In this document: one piece after another, positions 26,101 to 37,254 of the stretch
Position numbering within the stretch: position 1 is the stretch's first letter
Layout: every line of letters begins with the position of its first letter
From: Phorcus lineatus
Taxonomy: Eukaryota > Mollusca > Gastropoda > Trochida > Trochidae
Assembly (NCBI GenBank): GCA_921293015.1
Contig: OV121081.1
Location: 24,741,158 to 24,805,157 of the forward strand
Length of the DNA: 64,000 bases
Direction: 5' to 3'
Translations under genes and position numbers: made by a program
The notes under the pieces: generated by a model
Database searches by the model: none
The model's input: only the letters and a program-made list of their open reading frames with translations
What the model was told of the DNA's origin: nothing

Positions 26101-26502
26101 AAAAATCTAAAATGTAAGTGAGTAGTTATTCAAGATTCAAATATAGCTTTGACGGTAGATGTTCTCTGTGTGGTCAGAGACACATTTGTAACTTATAAAC
26201 GATATCCATCCCTAGTAAATATGTTACTTTGATTCGCTCGTGTTGATGTTTGTTATATTAGAAGACACTTGCATGAGATTGTTCATCGTTCAAAACAGTG
26301 TTAATTGGGAGACGTCATTTAGCAGTAGATGTTGATCAATGCCTCTCCATCGTTAAGTTCATGACATCATAATAAATATAGACTTCATAACGCTATATTT
26401 GAATTCAGAAGAAGTGAGATTTTATTGACTGAAGGAGAAAGACAGAGACAGACAACCACAGAGAGAGAAAGAAGGGGGTGGGAGAGAGAGAGGGAGAGAG
26501 GG

Positions 26503-26586
<84 letters not shown>

Positions 26587-27813
26587 ACAGAGACAGATAG
26601 ACACACAGAGGCGGTTACACAGAGACAGAAAAACACTCAGACAAAGTTACACAAAGACAGAAAGACACACAGTGAGAGTTAGTGATAGAAAGACACACAG
26701 AGAGTTAGACAGAGACAGAACGACACACAGAGAGTTACAAAGAGGCAGATAGACACACAGAGAGTTACATGGAGACAGAAAGACACACAGACAGAGTTAC
26801 ACAGAGACAGAGAGGGTTACACAAAGACAGAAAGACACACAGTGAGAGTTAGTGATAGAAAGACACACAGAGAGTTAGAGACAGAACGACACACAGAGAG
26901 TTACAAAGAGGCAGATAGACACACAGAGAGTTACATGGAGACAGAAAGACACACAGACAGAGTTACACAGAGACAGAGAGAGTTACACAAAGACAGAAAG
27001 ACACACAGTGAGAGTTAGTGATAGAAAGACACACAGAGAGTTAGACAGAGACAGAACGACACACAGAGAGTTACAAAGAGGCAGAGAGACACACAGAGAG
27101 TTACATGGAGACAGAAAGACACACAGAGGGAGTTACACAGAGACGGAAAGGACCACAGAGTTACACAGAGACAGAAAGACACACAGAGTTAAACAGAGAC
27201 AGAAAGACACACAGAGTTAAACAGAGACAGAAAGACACACAGAGTTAAAAAGAGACAGAAAGACACACAGAGGGAGTTACACAGAGGAAGAAAGACACAC
27301 AGAGAAAGTTACTCAGAGACAGAAAGACACACAGAGTTACACAGAGACAGAAAGACACACATGCAGAGTTACACAGAGACAGAAAGACATACAGAGATAT
27401 TGACAAATATTGAGACAGTGAAGAAGAGACAGAGAAAGAGACACTCAGAGACCGAGACAGGGACAGAGGAAGAGAGAGGCAGACACAGACACAGACAGAG
27501 ACAAGGAAAGAGTCACAGAGAGAGAGACACACACACAGACACAGACAGAGAGTCAGAGAGAGAGACACACAGACAGGGACAGGGACAGAGGAAGAGAGAG
27601 GCAGACAGTCAGAAACAGAGATAACGACATTGACCTTGGGACATAGACAGTCACAGTGAAGTAGATGCTTTGTTTTATTGTTTATTGTTTCTTATGTACT
27701 CTTTCGTTCTTTTCAGTTTACCGATTGGCTTTTGTCTTTTCTTCCAAGGGAATTCGATCCGGAACATCCGCCATATTTGTCCCAACTGTAACAGTCACGT
27801 CGGCTCTGCCTGA
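23134..27813 (+). CDS. LITAF-domain (SIMPLE-like) membrane protein, gene A
   Basis: LITAF-domain proteins are small monotopic proteins of late endosome/lysosome membranes. Exons: 23134-23158, 25278-25367, 25689-25866, 27717-27813 (TGA), phases 1, 1, 2, giving 129 residues. A PPxY motif (PPNY, 12-15) could bind WW-domain E3 ligases. The zinc-binding halves are CQFC (68-71) and HICPNC (117-122), split by a hydrophobic segment (about 84-107). The start MTSKPISH is chosen because its exon ends in phase 1 at a GTAAGT donor and is conserved in gene B. The exon 3 donor is TCTG/GTGGGT. The next possible GT (3 bases on) breaks the second zinc half. The tail after CPNC is short (NSHVGSA). Candidate AATAAA at 27909 and 28391. 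Intron 3 holds a 1.2 kb minisatellite. Confidence 0.85.
23710..24118. mobile_element. TTAA-flanked MITE, 0.41 kb
   Basis: Near-perfect inverted ends: TTAA-AGAGCCACTCCGTGA and TCAAGGAGTGGCTCT-TTAA. It lies in intron 1 of LITAF-like gene A. In gene B only the first ~110 bases remain (32217-32330). Confidence 0.75.
24451..24848 (+). repeat. tRNA-derived SINE family A, full copy
   Basis: The head GGGGGCGGGGTAGCGCAGTG contains the A-box; the B-box is TTGTTCGAATCCC at about 24503-24516. The body continues to the 3' end GGCGTTAAACCCCAAATCAC near 24848. A segment of about 110 bases (about 24696-24790, ATGATTTAAACATGTTTTAT onward) interrupts the body compared with the fragments at 5589-5676 and 15660-15812. 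It lies in intron 1 of LITAF-like gene A. Confidence 0.7.
26424..27640 (+). repeat. ACACAGAGACAGAAAG minisatellite with (GA)n core
   Basis: A purine-rich strand with GA dinucleotides (26506-26581) is followed by degenerate units of about 30-36 bases built on GTTACACAGAGACAGAAAG and ACACACAGAGA. A higher-order unit of about 166-170 bases recurs: AGTGAGAGTTAGTGATAG starts at 26671, 26841 and 27007. It lies in intron 3 of LITAF-like gene A. The long Arg/Glu/Thr ORFs across it are artefacts. Confidence 0.85.
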
Positions 27814-29586
27814 ACGGATCAAAGCTTTTCTTTACATACTAATAGCTAGATGTCTGGAATGTGCTGTCCTTGGGCCCTAACCGTTCAAGAACCTGGAAAT
27901 TCGGAGACAATAAATAGGCCATATGGAGCATCAACTAAGGATATGCGGGAATCCACGACCTTCATAGGGCGTTCTTCAGCTTTGACGGGTACACAGAAAT
28001 CGTTGGACATGAGCAACCTGGTTCCTGGGCCTTGTTACGCTTGCGCTACAGCGTAGAAACTTGGTTGGGACATGTTTTGTCATTATGAAGATACCTAATT
28101 AGTAGTATTTAATAGACGCTTGTCTTCCCTGAAATGAAGTTTTTAGTCTTTGAGACTGTGTCTCAGAGATTCAGGGTGTCAGTCTGTGCAAGTGAATCAA
28201 TATTTGTCATGCAACACAAAACCTGGAACAAGAGTTTAATTAGTTTAAGACACCTTTCTGAACCGCCAACAAATGACGTTTGCATTTTCATGAATAAAAA
28301 AATGATTACATTATTACCAAATATGGTTCTTTCAAAGCGTTACTGGTTGTATGTTCCAAATCAAATATTAATTTCCGAATGTATCAGTTAAATAAAATAT
28401 CGGCCTTTAATCTTATCATTTTTTCATTGACCAAGGCAACTCGTCAAAGAATGAATGAATGAATTTCTTTATGTCCTCCAATGGCAGTTGAAGATCCCAT
28501 ATACAATTCATCAATTAGTCATATACATGTACAGGGAATATTTACAAAGCATTCAATTCAATACAGCCGAACGGCTTCTATTCTTATAGAAACGATAGTG
28601 AAGAAAAATATTTTGCTTGTTGTTTTACATCATATACGAGTAGGTGAGATTTTGATGGAAAAAACTTTTGATCTGCAACCTCTTGGAACCTTTGAATTGG
28701 TGACTCTACATCTGATGACTTATCAATAACTGATATTATATTTTCATGGGTTAATATTGACGACTGTACACTCTTTTATGTTCTGCTAAATGACATGACT
28801 TTGCTTTTGCATGAGGTAAACACTGACAACTGTACAGCTACAATGTCGTCACAATTATTTGGCAATGGTAAGAATCAGGGTTAAACACGTCATGAGTCAA
28901 CCCGATTATTTTAGTCGAAGGAGAAAGTAGAGCCCAATCTTCTGACGGCCATACATTTTAGATTAAGCGCCATTTAATCACTAAAGTAGAGAAATGGATT
29001 CGCGTTGCTTAAGGGAACATATTACGTTAGTTTTAGAAGCGTTTTTTTCACAAAATGCCTCATACCTGATACAATTATTTTCGTTTCCGTGAGATCACAT
29101 TCTTTACATCAAAAACGTGTCACTGCCCCTCTAATGTTCTTATAACATACTTGACGGGAATGTGCCCTTGAATTTTGTTTCCACAAAAATACCCCGATAG
29201 GACTGTGGAAGTGGAAAAAAGTGGAAAATGTATATATTTGAACACACTGTTATGCTTATTTTGTCCATTTAGTACCCCTCAAAACAACTGCATACACATC
29301 TTCAAAACGAAATGCAAATATGCTAAACCTGAACACAAAATCACCAAAACAATAAATAACCTGAATTCATACCCTTCGAACAGAAATCACACACCGCAAA
29401 AACGGAAAACAAATCGTCCGAAATGGACACCAAATCAGCGTAACAGCTACAAAGAGTAACCGAAAACAGACATCGCGGGACGGATACAAATCAGCCCCAA
29501 AATCAAATCAATCAAATAAACTCAGGGCTTCGCTTTCAGTCATGACACACGTCGGTCAGGCTTTGAACAATTATGTTAAGTCTCAC

Positions 29587-30063
29587 TTAAGGTACACTCC
29601 GAGAATTCCTGACATTTTGTTTGTCTTTGATACGAACAAAAATGCCACATGTTTATAACGCAAAAAATATCAAATTATTCATCCCAAAATGAGAAATATT
29701 TTACAAACCCTAGCCTTTGTTTTCAATGAAAAACTAAAATCAGTTATATAATTATATTCGAAGATGGTGAAATAACATGTCCAATTTACTTGAATACTAG
29801 TTATCTAACCATAATCTTATCTAATCCTAGTTAACACGCGTATCAACTAACTGTCCTTCTGACTGCTTTATAGATAAGTTTCCAAAACAAGGTTTCACTG
29901 GTTAACGCGCGTCATTGTACGGTTTTCGCACATAATCGCGACCTTATACTTCCCATTGTCACTATACCGAACCATTTATCTTAAAATCAATACTTTTGTT
30001 GCAACATTCCGTACCCATCGATCAAACGGCACCACTTTGTCAACTCACGTAGTGTCTCTTTAA
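29587..30063. mobile_element. TTAA-flanked MITE, duplicate of 21174-21647
   Basis: Same ends and interior as the copy-1 element, with small indels. It was present before the block duplicated. Confidence 0.6.
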
Positions 30064-30904
30064 TCATTATCATTGTACCCGTAATCCCGCTGTTGTGCTA
30101 AGCTTCAGATATTTGTGCATGATTTATCTTAACCATTTTCTCCTCTCTACCTCTGTTGGGAGAGAATGAGCTTAATGTGTTAAAAGAAAAACTGTGGGAT
30201 AAGAACCATCTTTGCGACATCTCGATAATTATTTCATTTCATTTTGTACCCCAGTCTCTAATTTTCACTCATCAACAATTTTGAGTTTGGAGACTGATTT
30301 TTTTCAAATTCATGTAATGGATGAATCGTTTGGTATGTGCATAGGACTGAATGTCATTTTGTGGTTTTAGAATGGAAATTGAACGATGTCAAAGCTACTT
30401 TCAATCTCTCCTGCATGTGAACCACTCACAAGAGGTTGAATGTAGCTTTGACGTCGTTCATTTTCCATTTCAAACACACAAACTGACATTCAATTCGTAA
30501 ATGAATGATTCAGATGCTTTGATTAAAATAATATCTTCAGTTTCCGACCATCCAATTCCTGATGAGCTACAGAGACCATATTTGATACACCATGGGTTTA
30601 TCACACATGTGATATGATACTTTTTGAATGAAGGTTTATTCAGAAGTAAATAAGGCCACCTGACTATATTACAAGTCATTCAAACACGAATAATACAATG
30701 TATGGAACACCAAGCACAAGTTTTTGGCATGTGATATGATACTAGTTACAATGATTCTGTTTCTCTTAGGTAGAAGTAGTATTTCAATAACATTGGTCCA
30801 AATTATTATCTTTTTTTAATAACATAATTACACGCATGTAACACTTTTACATTTAGGATCACACCTTCTGCAATAGTGCAAAGTGTTCTACTTCGAACTC
30901 TTCT

Positions 30905-31086
30905 TGTCGTGGGGAGGTGGACGAGTTGGTTAGCTGTTGGTACGATCAGTGCTTGCGGTGTTGCATGACTGTGAGGATGTGGGTTCGTATCCCTCAACGG
31001 ACCCAACCCAACAAGAAGAATTTGTACTATTGTGGACAGTTTGAATCTTACTTCCATTTTATCTAAATAATACTAATGATGATGTG

Positions 31087-31118
<32 letters not shown>

Positions 31119-31119
31119 T
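30905..31119 (+). repeat. SINE family B, duplicate copy
   Basis: Counterpart of 22422-22665: A-box-like TGGACGAGTTGGTTAGC, B-box altered to GGGTTCGTATCCC, and a shorter TAA run at about 31086-31119. Duplicated with the block rather than inserted independently. Confidence 0.6.
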
Positions 31120-31554
31120 TAAAAAACCACTGCTGTCTTATGATTAATTTTTTGTTCTTTTGGTATTTCATGACCTCAAACGTCAAAACGCCCTTCAAGC
31201 ATTTGTGTTTATGTTAGTATTTACGCGTTTGACCTCTTTGCATGCTGTATTATTGTTTGCGATAACAACAAGGTATACTATCTGAAATCTTCATCATTAT
31301 TTCCTGGACAAAGTTCGATTCTAATCTAAAGTACTCCAGGTGGTGATATATATGTTATCGTTAGCATGACGGGTTTTTTTTAAAGATATAAAACATTAGA
31401 CGGCTTATGAGTCCTATCACAACGGGATATCCTTGAATCCATAGGCGGTCTAATGAACGTTTTTGATAACATATAGATAACTAGTCTCCCTTAAAACTTA
31501 CCTGCCAGGTGAAAATTTACATCCAGACGCTTGTCTCACCTGTTCTCATCTGAA

Positions 31555-34500
31555 ATGACTTCTAAACCTATATCTCTCAGTAAGTGTGTATTGTATATAT
31601 ATTCGTGATGGAGTCAGTTTGTTTTCTTAAATCAAATTATGTTAAATACTCTTTGTTGTGTGTTTCCTATATTAAGGGCAGGATTATACTTTCTTTTGTT
31701 AATTGGTTATTTACTACTCCTATCCATTACGATCTGACAACAACAATGCTTGCTTTTCAGATTATGTATATACTGGTGAACCATATTCATTTAACATTGT
31801 TATGAAATGAATTGTCTCTAATAATTTATGTCGATGAAAAAAATAATAAGACAAATACGTTTTTCTGTTTAACAACTTCTTAATTGTGAAGATAAAAGTC
31901 GCTTCGAAGTATGTAAACTTCAATTTCAAACCTTCGTTTGAAGTGTTGTAGTTAATGTGTCAGATCTATTGGTATAAACAATCGGATACGAACACTTCTT
32001 TCATTCTGTGTTTTAATTCATTGATGATTAACATAAATCAGTTAGAGCGTAAATTGTGCTTTTATTGCCAATACTACGTTACAACTTGAAAGAATAAAGA
32101 AGTGACATTATGTATAAAAGAATCCAAATACCTGAGCTCATAAAATATGTTAACTTCAATGCTTTATTTGTCGAGTCTATCTATAGTATTGAAAAAAGTA
32201 GAAAGATGACATACTCTTAAAGAGCCACTCCGTGAGTTGTTGGAGTCATATATGCAAAACTAAATCAATGGTGTCATTTGATCGCGAAGTATCGACTGTT
32301 ACTAAAAAGACTCATTTAAAGCTAAATAACTGAAATTAATCTTGCTATTAATAAAGCATTTTTATATGTTAACGTTCTGACAAATTAAACGTCTTGAAAA
32401 TACGAATAAAGACTCGTGTTCATGTCATATTCTTTCCACTATAGCATATTTACACGTCTCCATTTTGTCGTGTTAAACATCTTCATAAAACTAAACACAT
32501 CACAGCGTTGTCACAAGAATTATCCTTTCACAATTGGGGTTACGCAAGGTTATCTAATTCACCATTAATCTTTTGCTTTCTTATGTTGAAGGGGGCGGGA
32601 TAGCGCAGTGGTTAGCGTTTTCGGCTTCGGATTCAAAGGTCCGTTGTTCAAATCCCGCCAGGGGCTCGGCATCTTTGTCTGCAGTAGAGAACTGTTCTAC
32701 CCGCAGTAATATTTGGGTGCACTGCTCCACTGAATATCAGCGCAATACCACCCATGGCTCGCTAGTTCCAGCCGATGTTTGCAGGTTTCACCGCAATGCA
32801 TAGCCACATTAGCGTTGCGGACATTCTCCATGCAATATTACTAGCAGCCGTGTTATGATTTAAACATATTTTATTCATGAAATAATACATAAACGGATTG
32901 GCCAACAAGCTCCGAAGAGCTTATTTTCAGCTCCGCAGTCGTGATACAAGTGAAATATACTCAAAAGCGGGGTTCAACCCAAAATCACCTCAACTCACCA
33001 AACTTTAACACTATCCGGTGAATCACCCTATAAATATTTATGTGACAAAAGCATGTAACAATGGTGTCACTACTACGCACTGCTACACCGATAGTCAAGG
33101 AGTTCATTTGATGTAAACGCCATGAAACGGTGGTTACCGTTTGTAAACTTCACTTCCGTGTTTATGGGAATGTAAAGCGCTGATACGACATCGTATCTTT
33201 ATCGAAACGTCGCATCTTGTGCAAAAGAGAAGTTGACTATCCACTAGATCATGTTCTACTTCATGTCATTGGTAAGTCCAATCTGACATAAATTTGAAAG
33301 TATGAATTATGAAAAACATTTTGAATGTTTTAACACCTGCGTTACTTCAAAGTTCAGCATAATATTACAATATACCATTGAAGTATTTCCTTCCTTCCAG
33401 ATGAGGCCCCGCCCAGCTATGCCAGTGTAATAGAGGAAAGTCGACATCCGGATCACATGACCAATCCGCAGCCAGTAGATCCGGCTAAAGGTATTAATTA
33501 ACTTTGAAAAAACCCCGCTGTTTTCATATTTTATTACTCCCCCCACCCCCCATGATACGGATGAAAATCCATTTAGATTTTGAAACTAAATATAGCACCT
33601 AATTATATAATGAAATATGATTTAATGTGGGAAAAAACTTCCCGGGTATCATTCTGCACATTTCTTACGCTATGCCTTTTTCCGCCAGTCATTGTACATA
33701 CGGTCCCCGGCGGTGTGAACCGCTACATGGACGGAGCTAGGGTGAGCTACCCCCGGAGCTCAATCCCTATCACGTGTCAATTTTGCCACGCCAAGGTCAC
33801 CACAGAGGTGGATGATAAGTGTGCCTGGGGGTCCATCATTCTATTCATCCTTCTCTTTATCATCTGGTGGGTGAGAACTTATATCAATCTCATTAAAATA
33901 AGACCTAACATTCGTTCATTCGATTTATATACATGTGTAGGCCGCTCAATTAAGATCTCAGGGATTCAGCTTAATGAAGATGTCCCAGTGACCTGTCGGC
34001 CGGATTTGGCCCTAAATTACTCCGGATAGCGGTGGATCATAAGGTAAAAAAAAGCGTAGCTGATGTTTTTAAAGTGCACTCACCACTCAGCGAGCTATCC
34101 GATTCGTCAGATGTCTTTTCTGCAGGGACAAGCAGTTCTGTTGGGTTTCCTAAGATCTACATTTCGCAATCAAACACTGATCAGAACATATCACATCTAA
34201 AGTTGATTAGAAAAAAAGAAGTGTGAGCGAAAGTCTAGATCTTATTCAATGAGATTTATATATAAATCAAGGAGATTATAGTCATTCATTATCACTCAAA
34301 TTTGATAAACTCTTGAGCCTCATGCAATCTCCCTTTATCATTCTTTCCTTCCAAATTAGAAACATTCAAAATTCCCACGGTTCGGCAACGGTTTAAAATC
34401 CTCACTAAATACTTTAAATCGTCTTTGAGACCTTCCGCTCGAAGCCGGTGTAAAATCTAAAATGTAAGTGAGTAGTTGTTCAAGATTCAAATATAGCTTC

Positions 34501-35497
34501 CACGGCAGATGTTGTCTGTGGCCAGAGACACATTTGTAACTTATAAACGATATCCATCCCTAGTAAATATGTTACTTTGATTCGCTCATGTTGATGTTTG
34601 TTATATTAGAAGACACTTGCATGAGATTCCATCGTTCAAAACGTGGTTAATTGGGAGACGTCATCTAGCAGTAGATGTTGATCAATGCCTCTCTATCGTT
34701 AAGTTCATGACATCATAATTGTTAAAAAACACCAAGAAATGTCATATAATCCGTTAACGTGATAAACAAAGACTTCACAACGCTATATTTGAATTCAGAA
34801 GAAATGAGATTTTATTGACTAAAGGAGAAAGACAGAGGCAGACAACCATAGAGAGAGAGACAAACAGAGAAAGTGACAAATGAAATATAGACAAACAGGC
34901 AAATTAAGAGAAAGGGTCATAGAATGAAACGGATCGAGAGAGGGAGAGAGATGCATACACTGACAGAGAGTGTGAGACAGAGACAGAAAGACACACAGAC
35001 AGAGTTACACAGAGACAGAAAGACACACAGACAGCTAGAGTTACACAGAGACAGATAGATTTACACAGAGACAGAGTTAAACAGAGACAGAGAGAGTTAC
35101 ACAGAGACAGATAGACACACAGAGAGTTACACAGAGACAAAGACATTGAGACAGTGAAAAAGAGACAGAGAAAGAGACACTCAGAGACCGAGACAGGAAC
35201 AGAGGAAGAGAGAGGCAGACACAGACACAGACAGAGAGTCAGAGAGAGACACACAGACAGAGACAGGGACAGAGGAAGAGAGAGGCAGTCAGACAGAGAC
35301 AGAGATAAAAACATTGATCTTGGGACATAGACAGTCACAGTGAAGTAGATGCTTTGTTTTATTGCATATTGTTTCTTATGTACTCTTTCGTTCTTTTCAG
35401 TTTACCGATTGGCTTTTGTCTTTTCTTCCAAGGGGATTCGATCTGGTACAGACGCCATATTTGTCCCAACTGTAACAGTCACGTCGGCTCTGCCTGA
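31555..35497 (+). CDS. LITAF-domain (SIMPLE-like) membrane protein, gene B
   Basis: Intact paralogue of gene A. Exons: 31555-31579, 33401-33490, 33689-33866, 35401-35497 (TGA), with identical exon lengths (25, 90, 178, 97) and phases, giving 129 residues. PPSY (12-15), CQFC (68-71) and HICPNC (117-122) are kept. It differs from gene A at 18 residues: 8, 9, 14, 42, 43, 46, 50, 52, 58, 62, 74, 80, 89, 91, 110, 113, 114, 115. There are only three silent codon differences (49, 55, 69). Exon 2 is almost unchanged; changes cluster in the linker before CQFC, the membrane segment and the loop before HICPNC. Introns 1-3 are all shorter than in gene A. Candidate AATAAA at 35881 and 35991. Role as for gene A (inferred from family). 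Confidence 0.85.
32217..32330. mobile_element. Truncated TTAA MITE (counterpart of 23710-24118)
   Basis: Starts TTAA-AGAGCCACTCCGTGAG and keeps about 110 bases. The rest and the right end are deleted relative to copy 1. Confidence 0.6.
32591..32998 (+). repeat. SINE family A, duplicate full copy
   Basis: Head GGGGGCGGGATAGCGCAGTG, B-box TTGTTCAAATCCC (mutated from TTCGAATCC), and the same ~110-base internal interruption as 24451-24848. The interruption therefore predates the duplication. Confidence 0.7.
34828..35336 (+). repeat. Short version of the ACACAGAGACAGAAAG minisatellite
   Basis: Counterpart of 26424-27640 in intron 3 of LITAF-like gene B. About 0.5 kb against 1.2 kb, without the long GA tract and the 166-170 base higher-order repeats. 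Confidence 0.8.
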
Positions 35498-36481
35498 ACG
35501 GATCTAAGCTTTTCTTTACATACTAATAGTTATGCATACGCTGCCCTTATTATAGCGTTCTTCAGTTTTGACGGGTACACAGAAATCGTTGGACATGATA
35601 AACCTGGTTCCTGGGCCCTGTCACGCTTGCGGTGCAGCGTAGAAACTTGGTTGGGACATGTGTCCCATTTGTCATTATGAAGATACCTAATAAGTAGTAT
35701 TTAATAGACGCTTGTCTTCCCTGAAATGAAGTTTTTAGTCTTGGAGACTTTGTCTCAGAGATTCAGGGTGTCTGTTTGTGCAAGTGAGTCAATATTTGTC
35801 ATTCAACACAAAACCTGGAACAAGAGTTTAATGTAAGACACCTTTCCAAACCGCCAACAAATGACGTTTTCATTTTCATGAATAAAACATTTATTACATT
35901 ATTACCAAATATGGTTCTTTCAAAGCGTTACTGGTTGTATGTTCCAAATCAAATATTAATTTTTAAATTCTTATCCGAACGTATCAGTCAAATAAAACAT
36001 CACCCTTAATCTAATCATTTTTTCAATAACCAAGGCAGCTCATCAAAGAATGAAAGATTGAATGAATTTCTTTATTTCCTCCAATGGCAGTTGAAGATTC
36101 CATATATAATGCACCAGTTAGTCATATACATGTACAGAGAATGTTTACAAGGCATTCAATTCAATACAGCCGATCGGCTTCTATTCTTATAGAAACGATA
36201 GTGAAGAAATATATTTTGCTTGTTGTTTCACGTCATATATAGGAGTAGGTAAGATTTTATGGAAAAAACTTTTGATCTGCAACCTCTTGGAACCATTAAA
36301 TTGGTGACTCCACGTCAGATGACTTATTAATAACTGAAAATACAATTTCATGGGTTAAATATTGACAACTATACGTTCTTTTATTTTCTGCTTAGTGACA
36401 TTACTGTGCTTTTGCATGAGCAAAACACTGACAACTGTACAGCAACAATGTCGTCACAGTGATTTGGCAATGGTAAGAATC

Positions 36482-37254
36482 ATAAATTCAGATACATACT
36501 GACATTCTGCATATATTGTTGATGAAGTTAATAAAGCACTTCAAGAACATCATATCAACAACATGTTCAAATATAGATCCACGGGATCTGTAGCCCAGGC
36601 TTTGAATTCTTGACGTTCAAGACCAAGGGTGCAATTGTTGACATTAAACTTGGTTAAGTTTAGGTTTTATTTTCCCAAACCTGTTTTTAACTTGTTAAGT
36701 GGTTAGGAGGTTGTTTTGCCCTGATATAAGTTTGTAGTTTAAATAATCAAAATGGATACCCATCCGTTAATTCTTCAGGCGGTATACAATACCAAAATTG
36801 TCCGTTATAAATTCATTAGACAAGATTCTTAGCACAAAATATGAAGAAAAGCATTAAGACTTGATACAAAAATATGAAGTAATTTATCTTAGGTCTGTTG
36901 AACTCAAGCATTTGATTTATTTCGTTTTAGCGTTGTCAATTTCATATTTCATAAACACAGAACACATCCGCCTCTTGGGTTTATTTCAACATTATCATTT
37001 CAAAATAACCCGTCAAACTAGTATCCTGATTGCCGTCTACATGTTTATCAACGAGAGGACATAGCAGAGTTGTTAAAGGGGTTGCGAAATAGGCCAGCGT
37101 ATCTGGGTCTGTTGATTTGGTCTGACCCTTACACAGACGTACCGTACCCCCAGGTAACTAGGGTGTCTATCCGGAATTTTTAAGTACAGACACTCTGACA
37201 GACGGACGGTCTGACTCAGGGAGCTATTGTCTCACTCCTTTCTTAAGGGAAAGG
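36482..37254. other. Spacer upstream of the CUB receptor gene
   Basis: Single-copy-looking AT-rich sequence between the end of duplication copy 2 and the receptor start codon. It should contain the receptor promoter and 5' UTR, but I see no convincing core element. Confidence 0.3.

Larger units (their letters stand above)
16604..28876 (+). repeat. Tandem duplication, copy 1
   Basis: Copy 1 begins at AGGGTTAAACACGTCATGAG and ends at GGCAATGGTAAGAATC. Copy 2 starts with the same first bases at 28877 and ends with the same last bases at 36481. Copy 1 carries LITAF-like gene A plus about 4.03 kb (about 16857-20886) that copy 2 lacks, and a longer minisatellite. Intron and spacer sequence stays closely similar between the copies over most of their length. 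Confidence 0.92.
28877..36481 (+). repeat. Tandem duplication, copy 2
   Basis: See copy 1. This copy joins copy 1 directly (AAGAATC/AGGGTTAAAC). It begins with 0.25 kb matching 16604-16856, then jumps to sequence matching about 20886 onward. It carries about 170-190 extra bases near 29270-29455 that are missing from copy 1, and a shorter minisatellite. Confidence 0.92.

Noticed and set aside
26385-27624. Long ORFs on both strands (Ser/Leu-rich on minus, Arg/Glu/Thr-rich on plus)
   Set aside because: They are translations of the GA/ACAG minisatellite, which stays open in several frames because of its composition. The same occurs at 34904-35338.
27717-27880. Alternative frame of LITAF exon 4 running to 27880
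   Set aside because: It lacks HxCPxC. The chosen donor (TCTG/GTGGGT) gives the second zinc half of the LITAF domain in both genes.
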